Below, in pieces: positions 26,482 through 34,444 of a stretch of DNA of 64,000 bases. The notes under the pieces were generated by a model that made no database searches, was not told the origin of the DNA, and saw only the letters and a program-made list of their open reading frames with translations. Source of the DNA: Leisingera caerulea DSM 24564 (GTDB lineage: Bacteria; Pseudomonadota; Alphaproteobacteria; Rhodobacterales; Rhodobacteraceae); assembly GCF_000473325.1 (NCBI RefSeq), contig NZ_AXBI01000001.1:100357-164356 (forward strand), in the 5' to 3' direction. Made by a program: the position numbers and the translations under genes. The stretch's first letter is position 1; the number at the start of each line of letters is the position of its first letter.

Positions 26482-26989
26482 CGGGGATCACCTCACGCTC
26501 ATCGCCCGTCACCCAGACCTCCCAGGCATGCTGCAGGTAGCGCACCAGCACCAGCGCAAAGCCAATGGGCACCGCGGCCTGGTAGTACCAGGCTGGAACG
26601 CCGAGACCGTAGGAGCGCAGCCCGTTGCTGATCAGGTTCGCCACCGCCTGCCACGAAAACCACGCCGACAGCGCCAGCAGCAGCGCCGCGGCCAGCACCG
26701 ACAGCACGAACACCGCGCGGCGCAGCACCGTCGGCAGCAGGTCGTAAACCAGCCCGACCGCCAGATGCTCGCCGCGCCGTGCCGCAATGGCGGCACCGAA
26801 CACGGTCAGCAGCAGAAAGCCGCTGGTCAGCAGTTCCTCGGTTGCGGCAAGCGAATAGCTGGTGCCGTAGCGCACCACCACATTAGCAAAGCCGAGCAGG
26901 GTCATGGCAAGAAAGATCACCGCGCAGATGATCTTCTCGGCCTCGCGCAGGATGAAGGACATCCCCTCCTCCTTTGGTTTGAAGATCAC
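26474..26989 (-). CDS. dctQ: TRAP transporter small permease (DctQ type)
   Basis: A 171-aa protein with four hydrophobic segments, the small membrane subunit of TRAP systems. Landmarks are VVVRYGTSYSLAATEELLT, GAAIAARRGEHLAVGLVYDLL and the C-terminal GFALVLVRYLQHAWEV. It lies between the binding protein gene (42 bp away) and dctM (8-bp overlap). The N-terminal MSFILREAEKIICAVI may be the true start, eight residues after the longest ATG. Confidence 0.9.
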   Translation of the reverse strand: MIFKPKEEGMSFILREAEKIICAVIFLAMTLLGFANVVVRYGTSYSLAATEELLTSGFLLLTVFGAAIAARRGEHLAVGLVYDLLPTVLRRAVFVLSVLAAALLLALSAWFSWQAVANLISNGLRSYGLGVPAWYYQAAVPIGFALVLVRYLQHAWEVWVTGDEREVIPDV

Positions 26990-27031
26990 TGCGGGCCGTC
27001 CGTATGGGACGCCCCGCAGCCTTGGGCTGAA

Positions 27032-28036
27032 TTATTCGGCGCCGCTGATGGCGTCTTCAAAGGCCTGGACCAGCTCCGGACCGACTTTCGCCGCCCATTC
27101 GTCATAGGCGGGCTGGGTTGCAGCCTTGAAGGCGGCCAGTTCCTCGGCCGTGGGCTCATAGACCTCCATGCCCTTTTCGCGGAGGAAATCGATGCCCGAA
27201 GCCGTCGCATCGCGCGAGATCTGGCGCTGGTAGGCCATTGCCTCATCCGCCGCCGCCTTCAGCTTGGCCTGCATCTCCGCATCATAGCTGTCCCATTTCT
27301 TCTGGCTGATGCCGATGAAGATTGGGTCGTATGAATAGTGCCAGGTTGTCAGGTATTTCTGCACCTCGTAGACCTGCTGCGGGATGATCACCGCGCCGAT
27401 CGGGTTTTCCTGGCCGTCCACCACACCCTGCTGCAGCGCGGTCAGGGTTTCGCTCCACTGCATCTGCTGCGGGTTGGCGCCCAGTGCGTTCATCACGTCG
27501 ATATACATCGGCCCCGCGACCCGCATGTTCAGGCCCTTCATGTCCTCGGGGGTCTTTACCGGGCGGCTGTTGTTGGTCACCTCGCGGAAACCATTCTCGC
27601 CCCAGGCCAGCACGATGATGCCCTTTTCCTTGAGGATGGCTGCCAGCTTTTCCCCCGGTGCACCCTGGGTGGTGGCATCCACCTGGTCATAGTCCGAATA
27701 AAGATAGGGCAGCGAGAATACCGCCATCTCCGGCACGAGCGGGGTGACGTTGATCGCCGAGGTCACCACCAGATCCAGCGCCCCTCGGCCGGTCATCTCG
27801 GCCTGTCGCATCTGGTCGCCGCCTGCCAGCTGGGCATTGGGGAAGATCCGCACGCTGATATCACCGCCGGTCGCATCTGCGATCAGATCGGCGAATTTCT
27901 CCGCTCCCTTGTGCCAGGTGGTGGTGTCGCCGGTGTTGTGCGACAGGCGCAGGGTTTCGGCCGAGGCTGCCGCCGCCATCACCGCCCCCGCCAGGGCGGT
28001 TGCCAGCACAGTTTTGCCCAGTTTCGAAATTGTCAT
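27032..28036 (-). CDS. dctP: TRAP transporter periplasmic substrate-binding protein (DctP type)
   Basis: A 334-aa extracytoplasmic receptor. The ATG at 28036 gives a Sec signal peptide (MTISKLGKTVLATALAGAVM, Ala-rich, cleaved after ASA) and is preceded by a GGGAG-type ribosome site; a longer frame to 28132 lacks this logic. The mature part has ETLRLSHNTGD, MKGLNMRVAGPMYIDVMNAL with the carboxylate-binding Arg and QQGVVDGQENP. DctP receptors mostly bind organic acids, consistent with the acyl-CoA ligases nearby. Confidence 0.92.
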   Translation of the reverse strand: MTISKLGKTVLATALAGAVMAAAASAETLRLSHNTGDTTTWHKGAEKFADLIADATGGDISVRIFPNAQLAGGDQMRQAEMTGRGALDLVVTSAINVTPLVPEMAVFSLPYLYSDYDQVDATTQGAPGEKLAAILKEKGIIVLAWGENGFREVTNNSRPVKTPEDMKGLNMRVAGPMYIDVMNALGANPQQMQWSETLTALQQGVVDGQENPIGAVIIPQQVYEVQKYLTTWHYSYDPIFIGISQKKWDSYDAEMQAKLKAAADEAMAYQRQISRDATASGIDFLREKGMEVYEPTAEELAAFKAATQPAYDEWAAKVGPELVQAFEDAISGAE

Positions 28037-28125
28037 CTTGCTCTCCCAGATTTCGGACCGGTCCAACCCAGCCGCACTGGGCTCCTCTGTCCGGTCATAG
28101 ATCCATATACTGTATCGACTGAAGA

Positions 28126-28140
28126 TCCACATTATGGAAC
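28126..28140. promoter_or_regulatory. Candidate IclR-type operator, site 1
   Basis: TCCACATTATGGAAC, followed by AC, is an imperfect palindrome (TCCAnAT..ATnTGGA-like) in the 226-bp divergent region between dctP and the iclR-type gene. A copy with one mismatch lies at 28255-28269. The repeated motif in a divergent promoter next to an IclR-family gene suggests a regulator-binding site. No footprint data; inferred only. Confidence 0.45.
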
Positions 28141-28254
28141 ACGTTCACTGTCACGATTTTATTGCCACGATCAAGAAGAACTTGCAATATTCCTAAATAC
28201 CCAAATGATGGGCGGCAACTTACGAACCCGGGGACAAGGAGAGGGCCGATCGGG

Positions 28255-28269
28255 TCCACATAATGGAAC
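28255..28269. promoter_or_regulatory. Candidate IclR-type operator, site 2, overlapping the iclR start codon
   Basis: TCCACATAATGGAAC matches the site at 28126 except for one base, and the match extends through the next two bases. It covers the ATG of the IclR-family gene at 28263, a position suited to autorepression. Part of the similarity could be coincidental because the start codon lies inside it. Confidence 0.4.
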
Positions 28270-29081
28270 ACTCTAAGGGCGATAGCAGCGCAGCCGCACT
28301 GGCCGGCAGCCAGACCGTGGACCGGGCACTGGCCTTGCTCGGCATGGTCGGGCGGCGGCCCTCCGAGGGCGCAAGCCTCAGCGAACTGGTCGCCGAAAGC
28401 GGCCTCAACAAGCCCACCGTGCGGCGGCTGCTGCTGGCGCTCATCCGCAACGGGATGGTCGAGCAGAACGAGCAGACGCGGCGCTACTTCCTTGGCGAAG
28501 AAGCTTATATTCTCGGGACTTTTGCCGCCCACCGGCACGGGCTGCTGGAACTCTCCTACGAGCCCCTGGCGCGGCTCGCGGCGGAGACAGGCGATGCGGC
28601 CTTCCTGTCAGTCAGGCGCGGCTTCTCCGCTCTCTGCCTGCACCGCGAGGAGGGCACCTACCCGATCCGCACCTTTGCGCTGATGACCGGGCGGCTGCAC
28701 CCGCTAGGCGTCGGCGCAGGCTCGCTGGCCATGCTCTCCGCCCTGCCTGCTGCAGAGGCGGAGACCGCGCTTGAAGCCAATGCCGCGCTGCTGGCCTCGG
28801 AGTACCCGCAGCTGCCGCCCGGCCGAATCCGAAGCTGCATCGCGGAGACGCGCAGCACCGGCTATGCGCTCAATCCTGGGCTGGTCTTTCCCGATTCGTG
28901 GGGAATCGGCGTGGCACTGCACCGCCCCGACGGCAGCCTGGCCGGCGCCCTGTCGCTGGCCGCCATCGAAAGCCGGATGCAGCCGCCGCGGCGGGCCGAG
29001 CTGGCGGCGCGGCTGCAGGAGGCGGCCCAAAGCATCGAAACGAAACTCGCGCAGCTCTATGCCGCGCGCACCCCCACCTGA
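28263..29081 (+). CDS. IclR-family transcriptional regulator
   Basis: A 272-aa regulator. The N-terminal winged HTH reads VDRALALLGMVGRRPSEGAS, then LSELVAESGLNKPTVRRLLL. The C-terminal effector domain contains RLHPLGVGAGSLAML, the usual IclR ligand-domain block. It is divergent from the TRAP/SDR operon and followed at once by the thiolase gene with a clear AGGAGG site, so it is the likely local regulator responding to the imported acid or its CoA ester. Confidence 0.9.
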   Translation: MEHSKGDSSAAALAGSQTVDRALALLGMVGRRPSEGASLSELVAESGLNKPTVRRLLLALIRNGMVEQNEQTRRYFLGEEAYILGTFAAHRHGLLELSYEPLARLAAETGDAAFLSVRRGFSALCLHREEGTYPIRTFALMTGRLHPLGVGAGSLAMLSALPAAEAETALEANAALLASEYPQLPPGRIRSCIAETRSTGYALNPGLVFPDSWGIGVALHRPDGSLAGALSLAAIESRMQPPRRAELAARLQEAAQSIETKLAQLYAARTPT

Positions 29082-29091
29082 GGAGGACACT

Positions 29092-30261
29092 ATGAGCGAA
29101 GCACAGATCATCGGATGGGGGCATACGCCGTTCGGCAAATCTACGCTACCCGGCACGGAAGAGCTGATGGCCGCTGCTGTCACCGAGGCGCTGGAGCACG
29201 CAGGCATCGCGCCGCAGGACGTCGACGGCATCTTTGCCGGCGTGTTCAACAATGGCTTCTCGCAGCAGGATTTCCAGGCCGCGCTGGTGGCAATGGGCGA
29301 CGAGCGTTTTGCCCACACCCCCGCCACCCGTTTTGAAAACGCCTGCGCCACCGGTTCGGCGGCGCTGCACGGGGCGCTGGATTTCATCGCCGCGGGCCGG
29401 GGCCGGATCGCGCTGGTGGTGGGTGCGGAAAAGATGACCGCCACCCCCACGCCCAAGGTCGGCGACATCCTTCTGGGCGCTTGCTACCGAAATGAAGAGG
29501 CGGAAACAGACGGTGGCTTTGCCGGGCTGTTCGGCCAGATCGCGGCCGGCTATTTCCAGCGCTATGGCGACAAGAGCGAAGAACTTGCGATGATCGCCGC
29601 CAAGAACCACGCCAATGGCATGGCCAACCCACTGGCTCATATGCGCAAGGATTTCGGCACCGCCTTCTGCAACACTGTATCCGACAAGAATCCGCTGGTC
29701 GCAGGCCCGCTGCGGCGCACCGACTGCTCGCTGGTCTCCGACGGAGCGGCGGTACTGGTGCTGGCAGACCCGGAAACCGCGGCCGCCATGCAGCGCGCCA
29801 TCGCCTTCCGCGCCCGCACCCACGCCAATGAGATCATGGCGCTGTCGCGCCGCGACGTGCTGGAATTCGCTGGCGCCCGCCGCGCCTGGGCTGCCGCCTT
29901 TGACCACTCCGGACTGACCCTTGATGACCTGTCGCTGGTGGAGACCCACGACTGCTTCACCATCGCCGAGATGCTCGAATACGAGGCAATGGGCCTGGCC
30001 GAACGCGGCCAGGGCGGCCGGGTGATCCGCGACGGCATCACCGCCAAGGACGGCAAGCTGCCGGTTAATGCTTCCGGCGGGCTTAAATCCAAGGGCCACC
30101 CGATCGGCGCCACTGGCGTGTCGATGCATGTGATGGCAGCAATGCAGCTGATGGAGGAGGCCGAAGACATGCAGATCCCCGGCGCCGAAATCGCCGGCGT
30201 GTTCAACATGGGCGGCGCCGCGGTCGCCAATTATGTATCGATCCTGGAGCGGGTAAAATGA
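29092..30261 (+). CDS. Thiolase (acetyl-CoA acetyltransferase/SCP2-like)
   Basis: A 389-aa thiolase-superfamily enzyme. The nucleophilic Cys lies in RFENACATGSAALHGAL, a second motif is VETHDCFTIAEMLEYEAMG and the C-terminal block is NASGGLKSKGHPIGATG with the catalytic His. The HDCF motif and spacing resemble SCP2-type thiolases acting on bulky beta-ketoacyl-CoAs. The ATG at 29092 follows AGGAGG. Its stop overlaps the acyl-CoA ligase start by 4 bp. It probably cleaves the terminal beta-keto intermediate. Confidence 0.9.
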   Translation: MSEAQIIGWGHTPFGKSTLPGTEELMAAAVTEALEHAGIAPQDVDGIFAGVFNNGFSQQDFQAALVAMGDERFAHTPATRFENACATGSAALHGALDFIAAGRGRIALVVGAEKMTATPTPKVGDILLGACYRNEEAETDGGFAGLFGQIAAGYFQRYGDKSEELAMIAAKNHANGMANPLAHMRKDFGTAFCNTVSDKNPLVAGPLRRTDCSLVSDGAAVLVLADPETAAAMQRAIAFRARTHANEIMALSRRDVLEFAGARRAWAAAFDHSGLTLDDLSLVETHDCFTIAEMLEYEAMGLAERGQGGRVIRDGITAKDGKLPVNASGGLKSKGHPIGATGVSMHVMAAMQLMEEAEDMQIPGAEIAGVFNMGGAAVANYVSILERVK

Positions 30262-31862
30262 GCACCAGCCTGCCCCAAGCCATCACCCCGGTTTCCTCCC
30301 GGGTGATGAACCTGTCCCATCTGCTGACCGAAAGCGCCCGCCGCCACTCCGATGAAACCGGCTTTGTCTGGGGCGACCGGACCTGGAGCTGGGCCGAAAT
30401 GGAGGCTCGCTCCGCTGCCTTTGCCGCCGCCCTGTCGGACCGCTTCGAGCTCGGCAAGGGCGACCGCCTGCTGGTGCAGTCGGCCAACAACAACCAAATG
30501 TTCGAGGCGATGTTCGCCTGCTGGCGTATCGGCGCGATCTGGGTGCCAGCCAACTTCCGCCAATCGCCGGATGAACTAGCCTATCTGGCCGAAAGTTCCG
30601 GTGCCAAGGGCATGCTGTGCGGTGCCGAGTTCCCCGGTCATGCAGCGGCCTGCAAACGGCTGCGCTTTACCATCGGCATCGGTGAAGGTCTTGGAGACAG
30701 CTACGAGACGTTGGTGGCGGAATACCGCGGCCAGGCGCAGACCGCGGTGGCGGTGGACCGGGACGATCCCTGCTGGTTCTTTTTCACCTCCGGCACCACC
30801 GGGCGGCCCAAGGCAGCGGTGCTGACGCATGGCCAGCTCGCCTTTGTCGTGACCAACCACCTCTGCGACCTGATGCCAGGTACGGGCCCCGAAGACGCCT
30901 CAATCGTGGTGGCGCCGCTCAGCCACGGCGCCGGCATCCACCAGCTGGCGCAGGTCGCTCATGGCGCCAAAACGGTCCTGCCCGCCGGGGCGAAGTTCGA
31001 CCCGGACGAGATCTGGGGACTGGTGGCAAAATGGAACGTCAGCAACCTGTTCACCGTGCCGACCATCGTCAAGCTGCTGGTGGAACACCCGTCGGTGCAT
31101 CAGCACGACCATTCCAGCCTGCGCTACATGATCTATGCCGGCGCCCCAATGTACCGCGCCGACCAGGTCCGGGCGCTGCAGGTGCTGGGCCCCAAGCTGG
31201 TGCAGTATTTCGGCCTGGGCGAAGTGACCGGCAACATCACAGTGTTGCCCCCGGGCCATCATTCGGCCGATGATGCGGCCATGCGGATCGGCAGCTGCGG
31301 CTTTGCCCGCACCGGCATGCAGGTACAGATCCAGGACAGCGAGGGACGCGAGGTGGCGCCCGGCGAAACCGGCGAGATCGCGGTGATCGGCCCCGCCGTC
31401 TTTGCCGGCTATTTCAACAACCCCGAAGCCAACGCCAAAAGCTTCCGCAACGGTTGGTTCCTGACCGGCGACCTCGGCCATATGGACGCCCGGGGCTTCG
31501 TCTACCTGACCGGCCGAGCCTCCGACATGTATATCTCCGGCGGCTCCAACATCTACCCGCGCGAGATCGAGGAAAAGATCCTGCAGCACCCGGCAGTGTC
31601 CGAAGCAGCGGTTCTGGGAATCCCGGATCCGGTCTGGGGCGAAATCGGTGTCGCAGTTTGCGTCGCCCGCACGGACGCAAGCATCACCGGCGAGGGGCTG
31701 CTGGAATGGCTTGACGGCAGGCTCGCCCGCTACAAGATGCCCCGCCATGCGGTGTTCTGGGAGGAAATGCCCAAAAGCGCCTACGGCAAGATCACAAAGA
31801 AGATGATCCGCGAACAGCTGATTGCCCGCGGCAGCCTGCCCGAACCGGCGCCGGCACAATGA
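30258..31862 (+). CDS. AMP-forming acyl-CoA synthetase
   Basis: A 534-aa member of the ANL superfamily. The P-loop is FFFTSGTTGRPKAAVLTHG. The hinge region TGDLGHMDARGFVYLTGR is followed by SDMYISGGSNIYPREIEEKI, and the C-terminal catalytic Lys lies in KSAYGKITKKMI. It activates a carboxylic acid to its CoA thioester using ATP. It is coupled by 4-bp overlaps to the thiolase upstream and the PPC-domain gene downstream. The acid is unknown. Confidence 0.9.
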   Translation: MSTSLPQAITPVSSRVMNLSHLLTESARRHSDETGFVWGDRTWSWAEMEARSAAFAAALSDRFELGKGDRLLVQSANNNQMFEAMFACWRIGAIWVPANFRQSPDELAYLAESSGAKGMLCGAEFPGHAAACKRLRFTIGIGEGLGDSYETLVAEYRGQAQTAVAVDRDDPCWFFFTSGTTGRPKAAVLTHGQLAFVVTNHLCDLMPGTGPEDASIVVAPLSHGAGIHQLAQVAHGAKTVLPAGAKFDPDEIWGLVAKWNVSNLFTVPTIVKLLVEHPSVHQHDHSSLRYMIYAGAPMYRADQVRALQVLGPKLVQYFGLGEVTGNITVLPPGHHSADDAAMRIGSCGFARTGMQVQIQDSEGREVAPGETGEIAVIGPAVFAGYFNNPEANAKSFRNGWFLTGDLGHMDARGFVYLTGRASDMYISGGSNIYPREIEEKILQHPAVSEAAVLGIPDPVWGEIGVAVCVARTDASITGEGLLEWLDGRLARYKMPRHAVFWEEMPKSAYGKITKKMIREQLIARGSLPEPAPAQ

Positions 31863-32704
31863 ACACGCTGCAAGAGCTGGCACACCCAGGCCCCCGTGCG
31901 GCAGACCGCTATGCCGCCCTGCCCTGCCGGGCGCAGCCGGTCACACTGCGGCTGGCGGCCGGGCTGCCTTTCGACCAGGCGGTGGTACAGGGATTTGCAG
32001 CGGCCGGGTTTACCGCGGGCTATCTTAGGCTGCCACCTGCGCGGTTTGCCCGGCTTACCTATGTCATCCCAGCGCCTGCCCCCGGCGACGGCCGTGCCGC
32101 TTGGTATAGCAAACCCCATGTGTTGATGGATGCCGCCGCCTCGGAGGCCGGACTGCATCTTGGCAGCAAGGCAGGCGCCCCCTTTCTGCATTGCCACGGG
32201 CTGTGGTGCACGCCGGGCGGGGATCTGCGCATGGGGCATCTCCTGGCGCCGGAATCGGTGCTTCGCGAGGATGTGACCGCAACCGGCTGGGGCCTGTCGG
32301 GTGCCGCGCTGGATGTGGCGCCGGATCCGGAAACCGGCTTTGACCTCTTTGCGCCTGTAGCCGCAGAAGCAGCCGACGAGATCGGCGCAGGCGCCCCTGC
32401 CCTGCTCTGCACCCTGCGGCCAAACGAGGATCCGCATAGCCTGCTGCCGCAGATCGCACGGGGCTTGGCGCCGTTAAGGATCGAAGGGATTGGCAGTCTA
32501 GTCCACACGCGTTTCACCAGCGGCACACTCGACAGCTACGCAACCGAAGTACTGCTGCGTACCAGTTGTGTCGCTGGCGACAGCACCACCCTGAATGCCG
32601 CTTCGGTCGGGTTCGACGGAACTCCCATGACTGGCGTTCTGCGCCCTCATGCAAACCGCATCTGCATCACCGCCGAGTTGCTGCTGATTGAGGCGGAAGC
32701 CTGA
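31859..32704 (+). CDS. PPC/DUF296-like domain protein
   Basis: A 281-aa protein. The central part APFLHCHGLWCTPGGDLRMG followed by HLLAPESVL fits the PPC (plants and prokaryotes conserved, DUF296) pattern of a His-x-His pair and a later Gly-His. The C-terminal half may hold a second, weaker domain (GIGSLVHTRFTSGTLDSYAT). No signal peptide or membrane segment. It is the third gene of the overlapping thiolase-ligase set, so it has a catabolic or accessory role. The assignment rests on a short motif, hence moderate confidence. Confidence 0.6.
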   Translation: MNTLQELAHPGPRAADRYAALPCRAQPVTLRLAAGLPFDQAVVQGFAAAGFTAGYLRLPPARFARLTYVIPAPAPGDGRAAWYSKPHVLMDAAASEAGLHLGSKAGAPFLHCHGLWCTPGGDLRMGHLLAPESVLREDVTATGWGLSGAALDVAPDPETGFDLFAPVAAEAADEIGAGAPALLCTLRPNEDPHSLLPQIARGLAPLRIEGIGSLVHTRFTSGTLDSYATEVLLRTSCVAGDSTTLNAASVGFDGTPMTGVLRPHANRICITAELLLIEAEA

Positions 32705-32708
32705 AAGG

Positions 32709-33517
32709 GGGATTGCCAAGTCGTTTGGGCGTTCTGATCGGGTTAAGCGACCGGCATGAAAAAACCATCCTCACTGCCGCGCCTGAAGGGGTTCCGTTTT
32801 CCTCGCGAGATCGTCGCATATGCGGTCTAGGTCTATCATCGATTTGCCCTCAGCGCGGCGGATGTCGAGGATCTTCTGGCCGAACGCGGTGTAGTCGTCA
32901 GCCGCGAAACCATTCGCCAATGGGTCAACCGCTTTGGCCGCTTCTTCGCCGATTGCATTCGGCGCGACCGGCCCGGCACGGCCGACAAATGGCATCTGGA
33001 CGAAGTGGTCATCCCGATCAACGGCCGGAAATTCTGGCTCTGGCGGGCGGTGGATGCGAAGGGGGATGTCCTCGACATTCTCGTCCAGCCACAGCGGAAT
33101 GCCAAGGCGGCAAGGCGGTTTTTGACAAGGTTGATCGCTCGGTATGGCGAACCCCGCGTCGTGATCACAGATAAATTGCGCAGCTATTTCAGACCGGTCT
33201 GCGATCTTGCGCCGGGCTCGGATCATCGCGCGCACAAAGGCTTGAATAACCGGATTGAAGGATCCCACAGGCCAACCCGAAAACGCGAGAAACTGATGGG
33301 GCGGTTCAAATCGCCCAAGCAGGCTCAAAGGTTTCTAGCAGCCCACGACCAGATCAACACCGTCTTTTGTCCCCGCCGCTATCAACTTTCCGCCGTCTCG
33401 TACCGCCACGCCAGGGCCGATGCTTTCGACCTCTGGAACAGCTATGCTGCCGAAATAAGCGCCTGACGGGCCGAGGTCTCGCCTTTCTCAATCACACCCA
33501 AACAACTTGGCAATCCC
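32709..33517 (+). mobile_element. IS6-family insertion sequence (copy 3)
   Basis: 809 bp bounded by inverted repeats GGGATTGCCAAG at 32709 and CTTGGCAATCCC ending at 33517, the same length as the copy at 3333. It sits 4 bp after the PPC-domain gene and directly before the stump of a flavoprotein gene. The flanks (CTGAAAGG and GGTTGGCG) do not form a target duplication, pointing to an adjacent deletion. Confidence 0.92.
32756..33466 (+). pseudogene. IS6-family transposase interrupted by an amber codon
   Basis: The frame from the ATG at 32756 has the full 236-codon IS6 length. Codon 25 (32828-32830) is TAG where the related copy at 3380 has TGG (CAVWAY against CAV-stop-VY). The remainder is open and keeps the catalytic motifs DKWHLDEVVIPING, EPRVVITDKLRSYF and NRIEGSHRPTRKRE. 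A restart at 33005 (MVIPING) would lack the HTH and first Asp. It is a recent single-base inactivation, or suppressible at low level. Confidence 0.88.
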
Positions 33518-33518
33518 G

Positions 33519-33617
33519 GTTGGCGGCATCTTCTATTTCAACTATCCCGGCGGAACCGGCCTGATCAGCGGATCGGTCTTCGGCCGGCTCGCCGGGGAGC
33601 ATGTCTTGGGCGGGTAG
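33519..33617 (+). pseudogene. FAD-binding dehydrogenase (fumarate reductase/KstD-like), C-terminal stump
   Basis: The last 32 codons in frame read VGGIFYFNYPGGTGLISGSV, then FGRLAGEHVLGG and a TAG at 33615. This is the conserved C-terminus of flavin dehydrogenases of the 3-ketosteroid-dehydrogenase/fumarate-reductase group. All upstream sequence was lost at the IS6 right end. It probably belonged to the thiolase-ligase-PPC operon. The 108 bp up to the MaoC stop hold no gene. Confidence 0.75.
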
Positions 33618-33725
33618 AGACAGATTTTTCCGCTTAGCAATTTCGATCGGCACAGACTGCCCGACCGGTGGGCAGCTTCCGCCGAAACGATGTGAATCGC
33701 GCAAGCCGGAAACCTTCCGGGCAGG

Positions 33726-34094
33726 TCAGCTGTGAAAGGCACCTGCGACGTCCTTGGCTTTGACCAGGCTGCGCCCTTCGCAAATTACCGTGCCATCCGG
33801 CGCTGTGCAGCTGGCCCACAGATCCACGAGGTGTTTCTCCGGCCGCAGCCGGGTGATTTCAACCTTGGCTTCCAGCTCGGTGTCCAGCGGAGCGGGCGCC
33901 TTGAAGGCGAGATCCTGTTTGAGATAGTTGGTGTCCGATCCCGGCAGTTCCACCCCAAGAAGATATGAGAACAGCGCCGCGATCAGCGGCTCCGGCACAG
34001 TGCCGACACTGGCACCGCTCAACGCCGCATAAGCCTCAAGGTCTTTCCGGCTGTAGCTGCGTGTGATCCGCGCCGATTGGCCTATCGTCAGCAT
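33726..34094 (-). CDS. MaoC-like hot-dog protein lacking the hydratase Asp/His
   Basis: A 122-aa single hot-dog-fold protein. It starts at MLTIGQSARITRSYSRKDLE, with AYAALSGASVGTVPEPLIAA where catalytic MaoC proteins have SGDxNPIHxD, so the Asp and His of the hydratase motif are absent. The stop/start overlap with the upstream MaoC gene is 7 bp. This pairing of a non-catalytic and a catalytic MaoC subunit resembles the heteromeric ChsH1/ChsH2 hydratase of steroid side-chain degradation. The role is inferred. Confidence 0.75.
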   Translation of the reverse strand: MLTIGQSARITRSYSRKDLEAYAALSGASVGTVPEPLIAALFSYLLGVELPGSDTNYLKQDLAFKAPAPLDTELEAKVEITRLRPEKHLVDLWASCTAPDGTVICEGRSLVKAKDVAGAFHS

Positions 34095-34444
34095 GTGATC
34101 TCTGCCTCTCCAACCAAACACTCCGCGCCATCCGCCACCCGCGTGACCCGCATCATCACGCGGCCCGGCGACTTTTGCGCGATCCGCAAGCTGAGTTCCT
34201 CGCCTTCAAAAGCCGGGTTCGGAAACATCAGGCTTTGGCTGACCTGAGTGATTTCAGCGTCATGCCGCTTGAGCATCCCCCAAAGCTTGGAATAGATCAG
34301 CATCCCGTGGCTCACCGTGCGTCCAAAACCTGTTCCGGCGCAGAACGCGGGATCCACATGGATCGCATTGTCATCGCCCGACACTTTTGCGAAGGTATCA
34401 AACTCCGCTTGCGCTGGGGTCCAGTGTTCCTGAAGCTCAATCAT
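34088..34444 (-). CDS. MaoC-like enoyl-CoA hydratase subunit
   Basis: A 118-aa hot-dog protein with the complete (R)-hydratase motif KVSGDDNAIHVDPAFCAGTG, followed by TVSHGMLIYSKLW. The start at 34444 (MIELQEHWTPAQ) was preferred over 34510 because homology begins there, and it overlaps the acyl-CoA ligase stop by 8 bp. It likely hydrates an enoyl-CoA, possibly as a heteromer with the next gene product. Confidence 0.85.
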   Translation of the reverse strand: MIELQEHWTPAQAEFDTFAKVSGDDNAIHVDPAFCAGTGFGRTVSHGMLIYSKLWGMLKRHDAEITQVSQSLMFPNPAFEGEELSLRIAQKSPGRVMMRVTRVADGAECLVGEAEITC

